This document shows positions 1-8,362 of a DNA stretch of 64,000 nt, piece by piece. The stretch is taken from positions 1 through 64,000 of the forward strand of contig CAZUAI010000012.1 in NCBI GenBank assembly GCA_964617875.1, given 5' to 3'. Each line of letters begins with the position of its first letter. The stretch's first letter is position 1. This stretch comes from CAZMVY01 sp964617875 (GTDB lineage Bacteria; Planctomycetota; Phycisphaerae; UBA1845; PWPN01). The notes below the pieces were generated by a model. It saw only the letters and a program-made list of their open reading frames with translations, did not search any database and was not told where the DNA came from. The position numbers and the translations under genes were made by a program.

Positions 1-49
1 TATCGCACAGAGGCCAGCCTTTTTCCATAGGGGGGGTGAGAAATGCGGG

Positions 50-778
50 CTATGGCCACGCGTCTCGATCCACCAGCCATCTCGGACCCCCGTCGCGTGG
101 GCGAACGCCAAGAATCGGCCACATCGGGTCGCCTTCGCCCTTCGCGACCCGCGACACCACCCCCGCCTTCTCGGCCCCTGTCGCCAAGACGACGACCTCG
201 CGCGCCGCATTGATCACAGGCAGCGTCAGCGTAATCCGTCGCGGATACGGCTCCGGCCCCACGACGGGCAGGACCCACCGCTGCCGCTCGGCCAGCGACG
301 GCGCGCGAGGAAACAGCGACGCCGTGTGCCCGTCCGCACCCACGCCCAGCAACACCAGGTCGATCCGCCCCTCGCTGCCGCCAGGCCCCAGCAGCCGATG
401 AAGCGCACGCTCGTATCGCTGATCCTCCGCCAACGCACAGTCCTCGCCACGGATCCGCAGAATATTGTCCGCCGGCAGCGGCACATGGTCGAGCAATGCC
501 TCGCGCGCCATACGATAGTTGCTGCCCCGATCATCCGGCGGCACACAACGCTCATCGGTCCACAGAATCAGCGTGTCGCTCCACGCGATACGATGGCGCA
601 AGCCCTCCTCTGCCAACCGCCGATACGCAAGTTCGGGCGTACGCCCCCCGGACAGCGCGAAAATGAACCGTCCCCGCGCGCCGATCGCCGCCTCGGCGGC
701 CCGAACGATCAGAGCCGCCGCTTCCTCGGCCACGGCCGACGCCGAATCCAACCGCCGAACGCTCGCCAACTCAGCCAT
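50..778 (-). CDS. pgl: 6-phosphogluconolactonase
   Basis: Predicted 242-residue cytosolic enzyme that hydrolyses 6-phosphoglucono-1,5-lactone in the oxidative pentose phosphate pathway. The translation shows the family signatures FALSGGRTPELAYRRL, WTDERCVPPDDRGSNYRMAREALL and VLLGVGADGHTASLFP, and has the usual length. The reading frame stays open upstream to 1018, but that extra 80-residue stretch has no similarity I recognise. I chose the ATG at 776-778 because the family begins there and because a good -35/-10 pair ends 9 nt before it. There is no strong ribosome binding site. It is divergent from folC. Family call is firm; the start is likely. Confidence 0.93.
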   Translation of the reverse strand: MAELASVRRLDSASAVAEEAAALIVRAAEAAIGARGRFIFALSGGRTPELAYRRLAEEGLRHRIAWSDTLILWTDERCVPPDDRGSNYRMAREALLDHVPLPADNILRIRGEDCALAEDQRYERALHRLLGPGGSEGRIDLVLLGVGADGHTASLFPRAPSLAERQRWVLPVVGPEPYPRRITLTLPVINAAREVVVLATGAEKAGVVSRVAKGEGDPMWPILGVRPRDGGPRWLVDRDAWP

Positions 779-787
779 CAGTCGCCT

Positions 788-815
788 AACATAGACACTC
801 GCCCGTTCGTGGCAA
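788..815 (-). promoter_or_regulatory. sigma70-like promoter of pgl
   Basis: On the minus strand TTGCCA (810-815) and TATGTT (788-793) are separated by 16 bp. The -10 box ends 9 nt before the chosen pgl start, so the transcript would have almost no leader. Seen by eye only. Confidence 0.45.
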
Positions 816-1169
816 GGCCGCCCGCCGCCAGCCGATCGCGGAACGCAGGGGCAAGGCTCGAGTCGCACCAACTGGCGAGTGGGCCTCCACGCGGGCCCCT
901 TCGGGCCGCACGTGGCCAGTTCGAAACCCGCCGATCTGGGCAATAATACCCAAGTCCGCAAGACCGCTGGACTGCTGCATGACGCCGCGACGTCATCAGA
1001 ATTGCCCATGAGTGACATTTATAGCATTATTAAGAAAGCCACAATGCTGACGTCTTGGATGAACGGCGGCCGTCCACTGTACCCAAGCTTCGTTGCGGAA
1101 AGTGGTTACGCGAAGGCTTGAATCTGCCGGCGGAATGTGGCCCAATGAGCGGCAGACGAGCGCGCCCTA

Positions 1170-1198
1170 TTGACCCCCTGTCTGCCAACCAGTATAAT
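1170..1198 (+). promoter_or_regulatory. sigma70-like promoter of folC
   Basis: TTGACC (1170-1175), 17 bp spacer, perfect TATAAT (1193-1198). The -10 box ends only 9 nt before the ATG at 1208, so the predicted transcript start falls within about 3 nt of the start codon and leaves no room for a ribosome binding site. Confidence 0.7.
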
Positions 1199-1207
1199 GC
1201 CCCCGAT

Positions 1208-2611
1208 ATGGCACGGTCCGTGACGGTGAAGCCTTCGGCACGGAGGCAAAGAGGCGACGGGAAGGTCCGCACCTACCGATCGGCTCTGGCCTTCCTGAAC
1301 ACTGTAACCGACTACGAGAAGATGACTCGGGTCGGGTACAACCACACGATCTTCAATCTGTCCCGCATGCAGCGGCTCCTCGCCGCCGTCGGGAACCCCC
1401 ACCGGGAGTTCCGGAGCGTACACATTGCGGGCACCAAGGGCAAGGGCTCGACGGCGTCCATGACGGCGTCGATGCTCGCCAACTGCGGCTATCGCGTCGG
1501 GTTGTACACCTCGCCCCACGTGACGGACATGCGCGAGCGCATCGTGGTCAACGGCGAGATGATCTCGGAGGCCGACTTCGCGGCCCTGGTCGCGAGGCTG
1601 GAGCCGATCGTCGAGTCTTCGAACGGCGATCGCCCGACGTTCTTCGAGATCCTGACCACGATGGCGTTTCTCTATTTCGCGGAGAAGAAGGTCGATATCG
1701 CCGTGGTCGAGGCGGGCCTGGGCGGCCGTCTGGACTCGACGAACGTCCTGAAACCCGAGGTGTGTGCGATCACAAGCATCAGCTTCGATCACATGCAGCA
1801 ACTCGGCAACACGCTCGACAAGATCGCCGAAGAGAAGGCGGGGATCTTCAAGGCCGGCATCCCGGTCGTGAGCGCGCCGCAGCCCAAGGACGTCAAGCGC
1901 ACGCTCCGCAAGGCGGCCGAGCGGGTGAACAGCCCGCTGCGGTTCACGGGCGACGAGATCGAGTTCAGCTACCGGTTCGAGTCGTCGCGGCTGTTCGGCC
2001 CGCACACGCGGGTGAGCCTCTCGACGCCCTTGAGCCGGTTCGAGCACCTGCACGTGCCGCTCCTGGGCGAGCACCAGGCGATCAACTGCGGGCTTGCGCT
2101 GAGCCTGATGGACGCGCTGAAGGAACGCGGCTTCCAGATCGACGACCAGAAGGCGATCGAGGGTCTGGCAAAGGTCCGCCTGCCGGGCCGGATGGAAGTC
2201 ATCTGCGAGGAACCCCGGATTATCGCCGACGGTGCGCACAACGCCGCAAGCGTCGGCGCCCTGATGCGGGCGATCGGGCAGAACCTGTCGTACGACTCGA
2301 TGGTGGTCATCTTCGGCTGCCAGGCCGACAAGGACATCGCGGGGATGGTGGACCACATCCAGCTCGGTGCGGACAAGGTGATCTTCACCCCGGTCCGCTC
2401 GCCGCGCGCGGCCGACCCCAACGACCTCGCCGCCGTCTACAACGAACGGTGCGGCAAGATGTCGCAGGTCGCGGCCACTCTCGCCGAGGCTCTCTCGATC
2501 GCCGAACGGGCCGTCACGCGGGAGGACCTCATCTGCGTCACGGGTTCGTTCTACCTCGTCGGCGAGACGAAGCAGCTCATCGCCAAACGCACGAAACGCC
2601 CCGCGCCGTAG
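1208..2611 (+). CDS. folC: folylpolyglutamate synthase / dihydrofolate synthase
   Basis: Predicted 467-residue Mur-ligase-family enzyme that adds glutamate to folates (and in many bacteria also makes dihydrofolate from dihydropteroate) using ATP. Seen in the sequence: the P-loop GTKGKGST at residues 75-82, the HVTDMRERI segment, the VEAGLGGRLDSTN metal/ATP-binding segment, and TSISFDHMQQLGNT. The C-terminal glutamate-ligase domain contains PGRMEVI and the DGAHN motif. The ATG at 1208 follows a strong promoter by 9 nt. The first 20 residues are extra relative to the usual start near YRSALAFL, so a downstream start is possible. Length and motifs are otherwise typical. Confidence 0.95.
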   Translation: MARSVTVKPSARRQRGDGKVRTYRSALAFLNTVTDYEKMTRVGYNHTIFNLSRMQRLLAAVGNPHREFRSVHIAGTKGKGSTASMTASMLANCGYRVGLYTSPHVTDMRERIVVNGEMISEADFAALVARLEPIVESSNGDRPTFFEILTTMAFLYFAEKKVDIAVVEAGLGGRLDSTNVLKPEVCAITSISFDHMQQLGNTLDKIAEEKAGIFKAGIPVVSAPQPKDVKRTLRKAAERVNSPLRFTGDEIEFSYRFESSRLFGPHTRVSLSTPLSRFEHLHVPLLGEHQAINCGLALSLMDALKERGFQIDDQKAIEGLAKVRLPGRMEVICEEPRIIADGAHNAASVGALMRAIGQNLSYDSMVVIFGCQADKDIAGMVDHIQLGADKVIFTPVRSPRAADPNDLAAVYNERCGKMSQVAATLAEALSIAERAVTREDLICVTGSFYLVGETKQLIAKRTKRPAP

Positions 2612-2750
2612 GGCGGGCCGTGCTCCGGGGCCCCGAAGTGACCATTCCCATCGCCTCCCCCGCGCATGCTGGTGATGAGGACGTTCCTGCGCCGTCAGTC
2701 CTGCGGCATTGCGGTTTCGTCGTCCGACCTTACGAAAGCGAGGGCTCGAC

Positions 2751-5700
2751 ATGCGATGTTTTGCGTTGGCTGTCTCGTCCATCCTCGTCGGCGCGTCCGT
2801 CAGCCAGGCCGAGCCCGCGTCGAAACCGGCGCCGCCGGACCGCCGATGGGCGGTGAGCGTGTGCGACGGGTACCTCCGCGGGATCGGCGCGGATGACATC
2901 TGGTCGGCGGCCCGTGCGATCGGCATCTCGCGAATCGAGGCCGGCGTCAAGCCGGATCTCTCCTGCCCGAACCTCTTCGAGAAGGACGGCTCGCCGTATC
3001 GGCTCGACACGCCGGCGGCCCGCACGGTCCTTCGGACGAAGCTCGCGAAGGAAGGCTTCACAATCGGCTGCCTCTGCCTGGGCATCAAGCTCAGTGCCGA
3101 CGGCCCCGATGACGCCGCGCTTGAGTGGGTACGCCGAGCCGCGGAGGCTGCGCCGGAGATCGGTTGCCGTACGATCATGCTCCCGATCGGCATCCAGGCT
3201 CCTGGCGGCGGGAAGGTCTCCGATGAGGTGTTCCTGACCCGTGCCCAGGCGTTCGTCAGGGCACTCGACCCGATCGCCGCGGCGACGGGCGTGCAGTTCG
3301 CCCTGGAGAACCTCGGCCACTACTGGAACCGCCCCGAGATCCTCGAGCCCGTCCTCCGCAAAAGCCGGCCCGATCGCGTCGGGCTGCTGCTCGACATCAC
3401 GAACATGTACTGGTACGGCTTTCCGCTCGACCGGCTCTACGATCTGGCGAAGCAGTTCGCGCCGTACGTCCGCTACGTCCACGCCAAGAACGTCCGCTAC
3501 CCCGAGGACCAGCGGCAGAAGCAACGGACGCCCGGTTGGGAATACGGCAAGTACGCCGAGCCGATCCGGACGGGCGACATCGACTTCGGCCGGATCATCG
3601 GACTCTATGCCAAGGCCGGCTACGTCGGCGACGTGACGATCGAGGACGACAGCCTGCCCCGGCTCGACGCCGCGGGCAGGAAAAAGGCCCTGCTGGACGA
3701 CGTCGCATTCCTCCGGCACGTGGTCAGGCGGTTCCCGCCGGTCACGGGCAGCATCGGCAACGTGAAGTCGCACCGGCTGGACGGCAACGCCCTGTATGTC
3801 CAGTGTACCGGCGGCTGGGCGAGGCTGACCGCGTGCGAACCGGCCGTTATCCGGCTGGAGGCCGCGCCGGACGAGAACACACGGTCCGGGTATCAGGCGT
3901 TCGACGTGCGGAAGCTGGCCGACGCACGGGTGACGGTCGAGGACTTCGACGACCACATCGACTTCGCCACCGAGAAGCTCATCTGCCAGGTGGACAAGCG
4001 GCCCTTCCGCGTCACGTACTACTGGTCGGACCCGAAGGGCCGGCTCACACAGCCGGCGCCCGGCCCGGCGGTTGAGTGGACGGCGGACGGCGTCCGCACG
4101 CGGTTTCAGTTGGCCGACCGCGAGCGGGAGCGGATCTACGGCCTGAACCTCAACTTTCACGGCTTTGAGCGGCGCGGCCGCGTCTGCGAGGTCAAGACGA
4201 ACGCCGACCCGACGTGGGACAACGGCCACTCGCACCTCGTCTCGCCGTTCTACGCCTCGACGTACGGCTACGGCGTCTTCCTGAACAACACCGGATACAG
4301 CATGTTCCGCATCGATGACGAGGGCGACGGCATCGTCACGATCCTGGCGCCGGGCCCGGTACTCGACTGGTACTACATCCACGGCGGCGGCATGCGGGAC
4401 GTGATCGCGCGATACACAACGATCATCGGGAGGATCGACATGCCGGCCCGCTGGGGCCTCGGCCTGTGGTACCGCGCCGAGTCGAAGTGGAAGCAGGACC
4501 AGGTGCTGGCGACCGCCAATGAGTTCCGTGCGCGCCGGATCCCGTGCGACGTGATCGGCCTCGAACCCGGCTGGCAGTCGCACGCCTACCCGTGCAGCTA
4601 CACGTGGAACAAGGACGCCTACCCCGACCCTGCCGGGCTGCTCCGCGAACTCAACGTCCTGGAGCTTCGCCTGAACCTCTGGACGCACGCGTACGTGCAT
4701 TCGTCGTCGCCCCTGTACCAGCAGCTGCTCGACGCGGCATGCGCGGGCGACAAGCCCGTCTGGGGCGGGCTCGTGCCGGACTTCACGCTTCCGCGGACGC
4801 GCGAGATCTTCGACAAGGGCTTCGCGTCGAAGCAGATCGACATGGGCGTCGCCGGCTACAAGCTCGACGAATGCGACGGGTCGGATACGACCGGCGGCTG
4901 GTTCTTCCCCGACGACGCGCGGTTCCCGAGCGGCCGGACCGGCGCACAGATGCACAACATCCTCGGCGCGACCTGCCAGGACGCCTTCCACGAGATGTAC
5001 CGTCGGCGCGATCAGCGGACGTACTTCCTCTGCCGGGCGAACTTCGCCACCGGCCTCCGCCGCCCCACGGCGGTCTACAGCGATCTGTACGACCTCCGCA
5101 GCTACCTCCGCGCGCAGGCGACGGCCGGTTTCCTCGGCGCCCTCTGGTGCCCCGAGGTCCGCGAAACAAGGAATGCCGAGGACCTCGTCCGCCGCAGCCA
5201 GCTCATGTTCCTCGGCGCCCTGGCGCAATTCGACGGCTGGGCGAGCGGCGTCGTCCCCTGGGACAAGGGCCCCGGCGCCGAGGCGATCTTCCGCCGCTAC
5301 GCCGAGCTGCGGATGCGGCTGCTGCCCTACCTCTACGGCGAGTTCTGGCGCATGCACACGACCGGCGTGCCGGTGATCCGGCCGCTCGTCATGGACAACC
5401 GCGAGGACCCCAACACCTTCGACATCGACGACCAGTTCATGTTCGGCGAGTTCATCATGGCCGCGCCGCTCGTGTCCGGAACGCGGCGCGAGGCCTATTT
5501 CCCCCACGGCCGCTGGACGCACGTCGAAACCGGCGAGACCGTCCACGGCGGCACGCGCGTCGCAATCGACTCGCCCCTGGAGCGGGTCCCGATGTATGTT
5601 CCCGACGGGGCGGTCGTGCCGCTGGGGCCGGCGCTGCCGTACGGCGCCGACTTCTCCGGCGCGCCGCTGACGGTCCACGTGTATTGCGGCCAGTCGGGCC

Positions 5701-6644
5701 GCTTCGACCTGTTCGAGGACGACGGCGTCACCTACGGCTACGAGAAGGGCGCGTGCGCGGTCACGCCGCTCGAATACCGGGAGTATCTCGATCGGCGCGA
5801 GATTCGCCTCGGCCCTGCCCGCGGTTCGTATCCCGGCCGGAAGTCCGCGCGGAACTACATGGTGATCCTGCACCACGCCCCGTCGCCGCAGGCGGTCAAG
5901 CGGGACGGGCGGGCGCTGCCGTCGCTCTCCGACGGCGAGGCGGCAAGCGGCGTGCCGGGCTGGACCTGCCTGCCGGACGAGACGCTGATCCTGCGTCTCG
6001 ACCAGGTCACGGCCGCCCAGGGGACGACGGTCGTGCTCGAGACGGGGCCGGTCAAAGCCGACGCCGATGGCTTCCTCCCGCTGTTCAACGGGAAGGACCT
6101 GACGGGCTGGCAGATCATGGGGCGTCACGGCGACTGGCACGTCGAAAACGGCGAGGTCGTCTGCACGGGCAGGAGCGGCGAGTTTCTCGACTGGATCCGC
6201 TCGGCGGACGAGTACGAGGACTTCATCCTGCAGCTGGAATACAACATGGGCCCGAACTGCAACAGCGGCGTCTTCATCCGCACGACGGAGACCGGCCGAC
6301 AGTCGCGCACGGGCATGGAGGTCCAGATCCTCGACGACCCCGGCAAGCCCCCGAACACGCACTCGAGCGGCGCCATCTATGACCTCGTCGCGCCGCGTTC
6401 GAACGCGGCCCGCCCGGCCGGCGAGTGGAACCGGCTCGAGATCGCCTGCGTCGGCCGGACGCTGAACGTGACGCTCAACGGCACGCGGATCCACGACCTG
6501 AACCTCGACGGGCCGGCGGGCAACGCCGACGTGCCCGACGGACGCAAGCTCTCACAGCGGGCGAAGAGGGGCTACATCGGCCTGCAGAACCACGCCAAGC
6601 CGATCCGCTTCCGGAACGTGCGGATCAGGATCCTCCCGCCCTGA
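2751..6644 (+). CDS. secreted fusion: sugar isomerase-like barrel, GH31, DUF1080
   Basis: A 1297-residue protein starting with a signal peptide (about residues 1-22, cleavage after SQA). Residues about 25-325 look like an AP-endonuclease-2/xylose-isomerase TIM barrel (FALENLGHYWNRPE, VGLLLDITNMYWYG, VTIEDDSLPRL). Residues about 330-1080 look like a GH31 glycosidase: LNLNFHGFERRG, IGLEPGWQS, and KLDECDG near residue 705 as the presumed nucleophile region, followed by YSDLYDLRSYLRAQ around the expected acid/base. Residues about 1105-1297 are a DUF1080/3-keto-glycoside-hydrolase-like jelly roll (LFNGKDLTGW, NSGVFIRT). The start has GAGG upstream. The substrate cannot be read from sequence; alpha-xyloside or alpha-glucoside is a guess from GH31. 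The three-domain order is unusual. Confidence 0.85.
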   Translation: MRCFALAVSSILVGASVSQAEPASKPAPPDRRWAVSVCDGYLRGIGADDIWSAARAIGISRIEAGVKPDLSCPNLFEKDGSPYRLDTPAARTVLRTKLAKEGFTIGCLCLGIKLSADGPDDAALEWVRRAAEAAPEIGCRTIMLPIGIQAPGGGKVSDEVFLTRAQAFVRALDPIAAATGVQFALENLGHYWNRPEILEPVLRKSRPDRVGLLLDITNMYWYGFPLDRLYDLAKQFAPYVRYVHAKNVRYPEDQRQKQRTPGWEYGKYAEPIRTGDIDFGRIIGLYAKAGYVGDVTIEDDSLPRLDAAGRKKALLDDVAFLRHVVRRFPPVTGSIGNVKSHRLDGNALYVQCTGGWARLTACEPAVIRLEAAPDENTRSGYQAFDVRKLADARVTVEDFDDHIDFATEKLICQVDKRPFRVTYYWSDPKGRLTQPAPGPAVEWTADGVRTRFQLADRERERIYGLNLNFHGFERRGRVCEVKTNADPTWDNGHSHLVSPFYASTYGYGVFLNNTGYSMFRIDDEGDGIVTILAPGPVLDWYYIHGGGMRDVIARYTTIIGRIDMPARWGLGLWYRAESKWKQDQVLATANEFRARRIPCDVIGLEPGWQSHAYPCSYTWNKDAYPDPAGLLRELNVLELRLNLWTHAYVHSSSPLYQQLLDAACAGDKPVWGGLVPDFTLPRTREIFDKGFASKQIDMGVAGYKLDECDGSDTTGGWFFPDDARFPSGRTGAQMHNILGATCQDAFHEMYRRRDQRTYFLCRANFATGLRRPTAVYSDLYDLRSYLRAQATAGFLGALWCPEVRETRNAEDLVRRSQLMFLGALAQFDGWASGVVPWDKGPGAEAIFRRYAELRMRLLPYLYGEFWRMHTTGVPVIRPLVMDNREDPNTFDIDDQFMFGEFIMAAPLVSGTRREAYFPHGRWTHVETGETVHGGTRVAIDSPLERVPMYVPDGAVVPLGPALPYGADFSGAPLTVHVYCGQSGRFDLFEDDGVTYGYEKGACAVTPLEYREYLDRREIRLGPARGSYPGRKSARNYMVILHHAPSPQAVKRDGRALPSLSDGEAASGVPGWTCLPDETLILRLDQVTAAQGTTVVLETGPVKADADGFLPLFNGKDLTGWQIMGRHGDWHVENGEVVCTGRSGEFLDWIRSADEYEDFILQLEYNMGPNCNSGVFIRTTETGRQSRTGMEVQILDDPGKPPNTHSSGAIYDLVAPRSNAARPAGEWNRLEIACVGRTLNVTLNGTRIHDLNLDGPAGNADVPDGRKLSQRAKRGYIGLQNHAKPIRFRNVRIRILPP

Positions 6645-6720
6645 CGCCTCTCGCGTGGTTGCCGGTTCGCGATGGCGCTGCACTGCGCGCCGTCCGGACC
6701 GGTGCCGGCAGCACCGCGTA

Positions 6721-6761
6721 CCCCCCTCTCCCTCCCAGGGAGAGGGACGGGGTGAGGGTGA
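6721..6761. repeat. CCCTCTCC...GGGGTGAGGGT palindromic element, copy 1
   Basis: C-rich left half, inner palindrome CTCTCCCTCCCAGGGAGAG, then GGACGGGGTGAGGGT. A second copy with the same right half lies at 59141-59182 inside the leader-coding part of a pseudopilin gene. Confidence 0.65.
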
Positions 6762-6847
6762 CCAACTCAATCGCACGCCCCGGCAACACGCGGAGACCGC
6801 GGCACGGAGCCGCCTGCCCGCCTCCAGCTCTGTTCTCACTTCGCGTG

Positions 6848-6911
6848 TTTCGCGTGTTTCGTGGTTTGACTCTGCCCGCGTCCGGATACCCGAACCGCGA
6901 AACACCCGAAG
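6848..6911. repeat. imperfect inverted repeat, 19 bp arms
   Basis: Left arm 6848-6866 and right arm 6893-6911 pair at 16 of 19 positions around a 26 bp loop; both arms contain the GTGTTTCG motif or its complement. No T-run follows on either strand, so a dispersed palindromic element is as likely as a terminator for the two convergent genes. Confidence 0.55.
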
Positions 6912-6941
6912 CACGCAAAAGAAACCGGTACGGTGGGCGGT

Positions 6942-6973
6942 TCCGCGGTACTCCGCGGGTTCGCCACCATCTT
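6942..6973. repeat. TCCGCGG-ACTCCGC element, intergenic copy
   Basis: The core CCGCGGTACTCCGCGG is a near palindrome followed by GTTCGCC. A close relative (CCGCGGCACTCCGCCGG then TTCGCC) lies within the mfd coding region near 44603-44630. Confidence 0.5.
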
Positions 6974-7067
6974 GTCCGTGGTCCAGTCGCACGGCGCGGC
7001 TCCGCCACCGGCACGGCGGACCTGCCGCCGGGACCGCACCTTCACAAGCACGCCGGCGGCTATCGGG

Positions 7068-8330
7068 TTATCGCGCCGCGGCGATTCGCTGCACGATGGG
7101 CCGTACGGCGTTCAGCCGCTCGTTGCGTAAGGCGTCCGGCGCGCCCCATGTCGCCGCAAACCCCTCGCGGTTCGTCGCCGAGGCGAAGAGCGACGAGTAC
7201 GAGAACAGGCAGAAGCCCTGCTTCCACTGCGCAACCAGCTCCATCTGGCGGATCGTCGGTCGCGTCGTCTTGTGCATGTAGAGGCCCAGGCCCATGACGA
7301 CGGGCTTGCCGTGCGAACGCCGGCGCCATGCGTCGGCGCGCCGGACGAACAGGGCCTCGTCCGCCGTGTAGTTCATGGGGCAGAGGAAGTCCACCCAGTC
7401 CTTCGCCGCCCAGGTGCCGCCGTCCTGGTAGTGCGCGGCCTTCGCCCGGTCCGGGTCCGGCGCAACCGACGCCGTCAGCTTTGCCGCCGGGCGGGTGCGC
7501 CGCATCATCACGCGCGTGTCGTAGACGATCCTCGAGACCTGCTCGGTCCGCCACTGCGTCCAGAGTTCGCGGCTGTCGGCCGGGGCGCGGCCCACCTGGC
7601 TCCGGTAGAGGGCCAGCGTGCGGGCGTCGTACGGATAGTCCACGCCCTTCGGCGCGTTGTCGTTCGGGAACCGGATGTAGTCGAGATGAAGGCCGTCGAT
7701 CTCGTAGTTCCGGGCGATTTCCTCGAAGACCGACACGAGGTACTGCCGCACCTCCGGCAGGCACGGATTGACGCTCACGTACCAGGGCTGCAGCCGCCCC
7801 TCGTCCATCTGGAGCAGCGGCTGCCGCTCGCCCTTCTGATCGTACCAGAACCAGTCGGGATGGGCGTTGTAGAGCTGGCGCGGGTTCCTGGGCGCCTCGC
7901 GGCCGCACCAGGCGGGCATGACGTTGACCCAGCCGTGCAAGGCCAGGTCGCGGGCGTGCGCCTCCCGGATCGCGACGGCGAGCGGATCGTACCCGGGATG
8001 CCGGCCGCCGAGTTCGTCCGCCCACGGCTCGATCCGGGAGTCCCAGAAGGCCGTTCCGTGGCCGCGGACCTGGAAGATCACGTCGCTGAGGCCGAGGTCC
8101 CGGCAGTGGTCCATGATCTGCCGGATGTCTTCGGGCGTCCGGTAGTCGCCCCGCGTGACCCAGATTGCCCGCACCGGTCCCCTGCGCACGAAGCCCTTTC
8201 GCACAGGTTCCGCCCGCGCGGGGGCCTGCGGCCCCGGCCGACTCCAGCCCCCGGCGTTCTCGGGCGCGCAGGCGCCCGTCGCGAGACACAATGCCGCAAC
8301 GGTCAGAGCGGACAATCTTCGCATGGACAT
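7068..8330 (-). CDS. GHL10 (DUF187) family lipoprotein, predicted glycosidase
   Basis: A 420-residue protein with a lipoprotein signal (hydrophobic stretch ending LATGAC, lipobox cysteine near residue 20). The body is a GHL10-type TIM barrel: RAIWVTRGDYRTPEDIRQIMDHC, DVIFQVRGHGTAFWDSR, HGWVNVMPAW, IDGLHLDYIRFP and DFLCPMNYT. Family members are thought to cleave peptidoglycan-like or polysaccharide glycosidic bonds, but the substrate here is unknown. The start is ATG 8328-8330; a second ATG two codons in is possible. No strong ribosome binding site is seen. It is the last gene of a leftward four-gene series, 32 bp after the aminotransferase. Confidence 0.82.
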   Translation of the reverse strand: MSMRRLSALTVAALCLATGACAPENAGGWSRPGPQAPARAEPVRKGFVRRGPVRAIWVTRGDYRTPEDIRQIMDHCRDLGLSDVIFQVRGHGTAFWDSRIEPWADELGGRHPGYDPLAVAIREAHARDLALHGWVNVMPAWCGREAPRNPRQLYNAHPDWFWYDQKGERQPLLQMDEGRLQPWYVSVNPCLPEVRQYLVSVFEEIARNYEIDGLHLDYIRFPNDNAPKGVDYPYDARTLALYRSQVGRAPADSRELWTQWRTEQVSRIVYDTRVMMRRTRPAAKLTASVAPDPDRAKAAHYQDGGTWAAKDWVDFLCPMNYTADEALFVRRADAWRRRSHGKPVVMGLGLYMHKTTRPTIRQMELVAQWKQGFCLFSYSSLFASATNREGFAATWGAPDALRNERLNAVRPIVQRIAAAR

Positions 8331-8362
8331 GCGGAAAACGGTACGGCGGCCGCGACGTTCGT

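Larger units (their letters stand above)
779..1207. other. divergent intergenic region pgl/folC
   Basis: About 430 bp with no convincing gene. It holds the pgl promoter (788-815), an AT-rich patch near 1018-1045 with a second weak leftward promoter-like pair (TTGTGG and TATAAA, 15 bp apart), and the folC promoter (1170-1198). Short frames here lack recognisable similarity. Confidence 0.6.
6645..7067. other. intergenic region rich in inverted repeats
   Basis: A 423 bp gap between convergent genes. No gene is supported. It contains three repeat-like elements listed separately: a CCCTCTCC/GAGGG element, an inverted repeat with GTGTTTCG arms, and a CCGCGG element shared with mfd. Confidence 0.6.

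Noticed and set aside
2730..6494. A 1254-codon open frame antisense to the triple-fusion gene
   Set aside because: Long antisense frames are expected in GC-rich coding DNA. Its translation is a run of Arg, Val, Ala, Asp and Gly with no motif, while the opposite strand has clear domains and a signal peptide.
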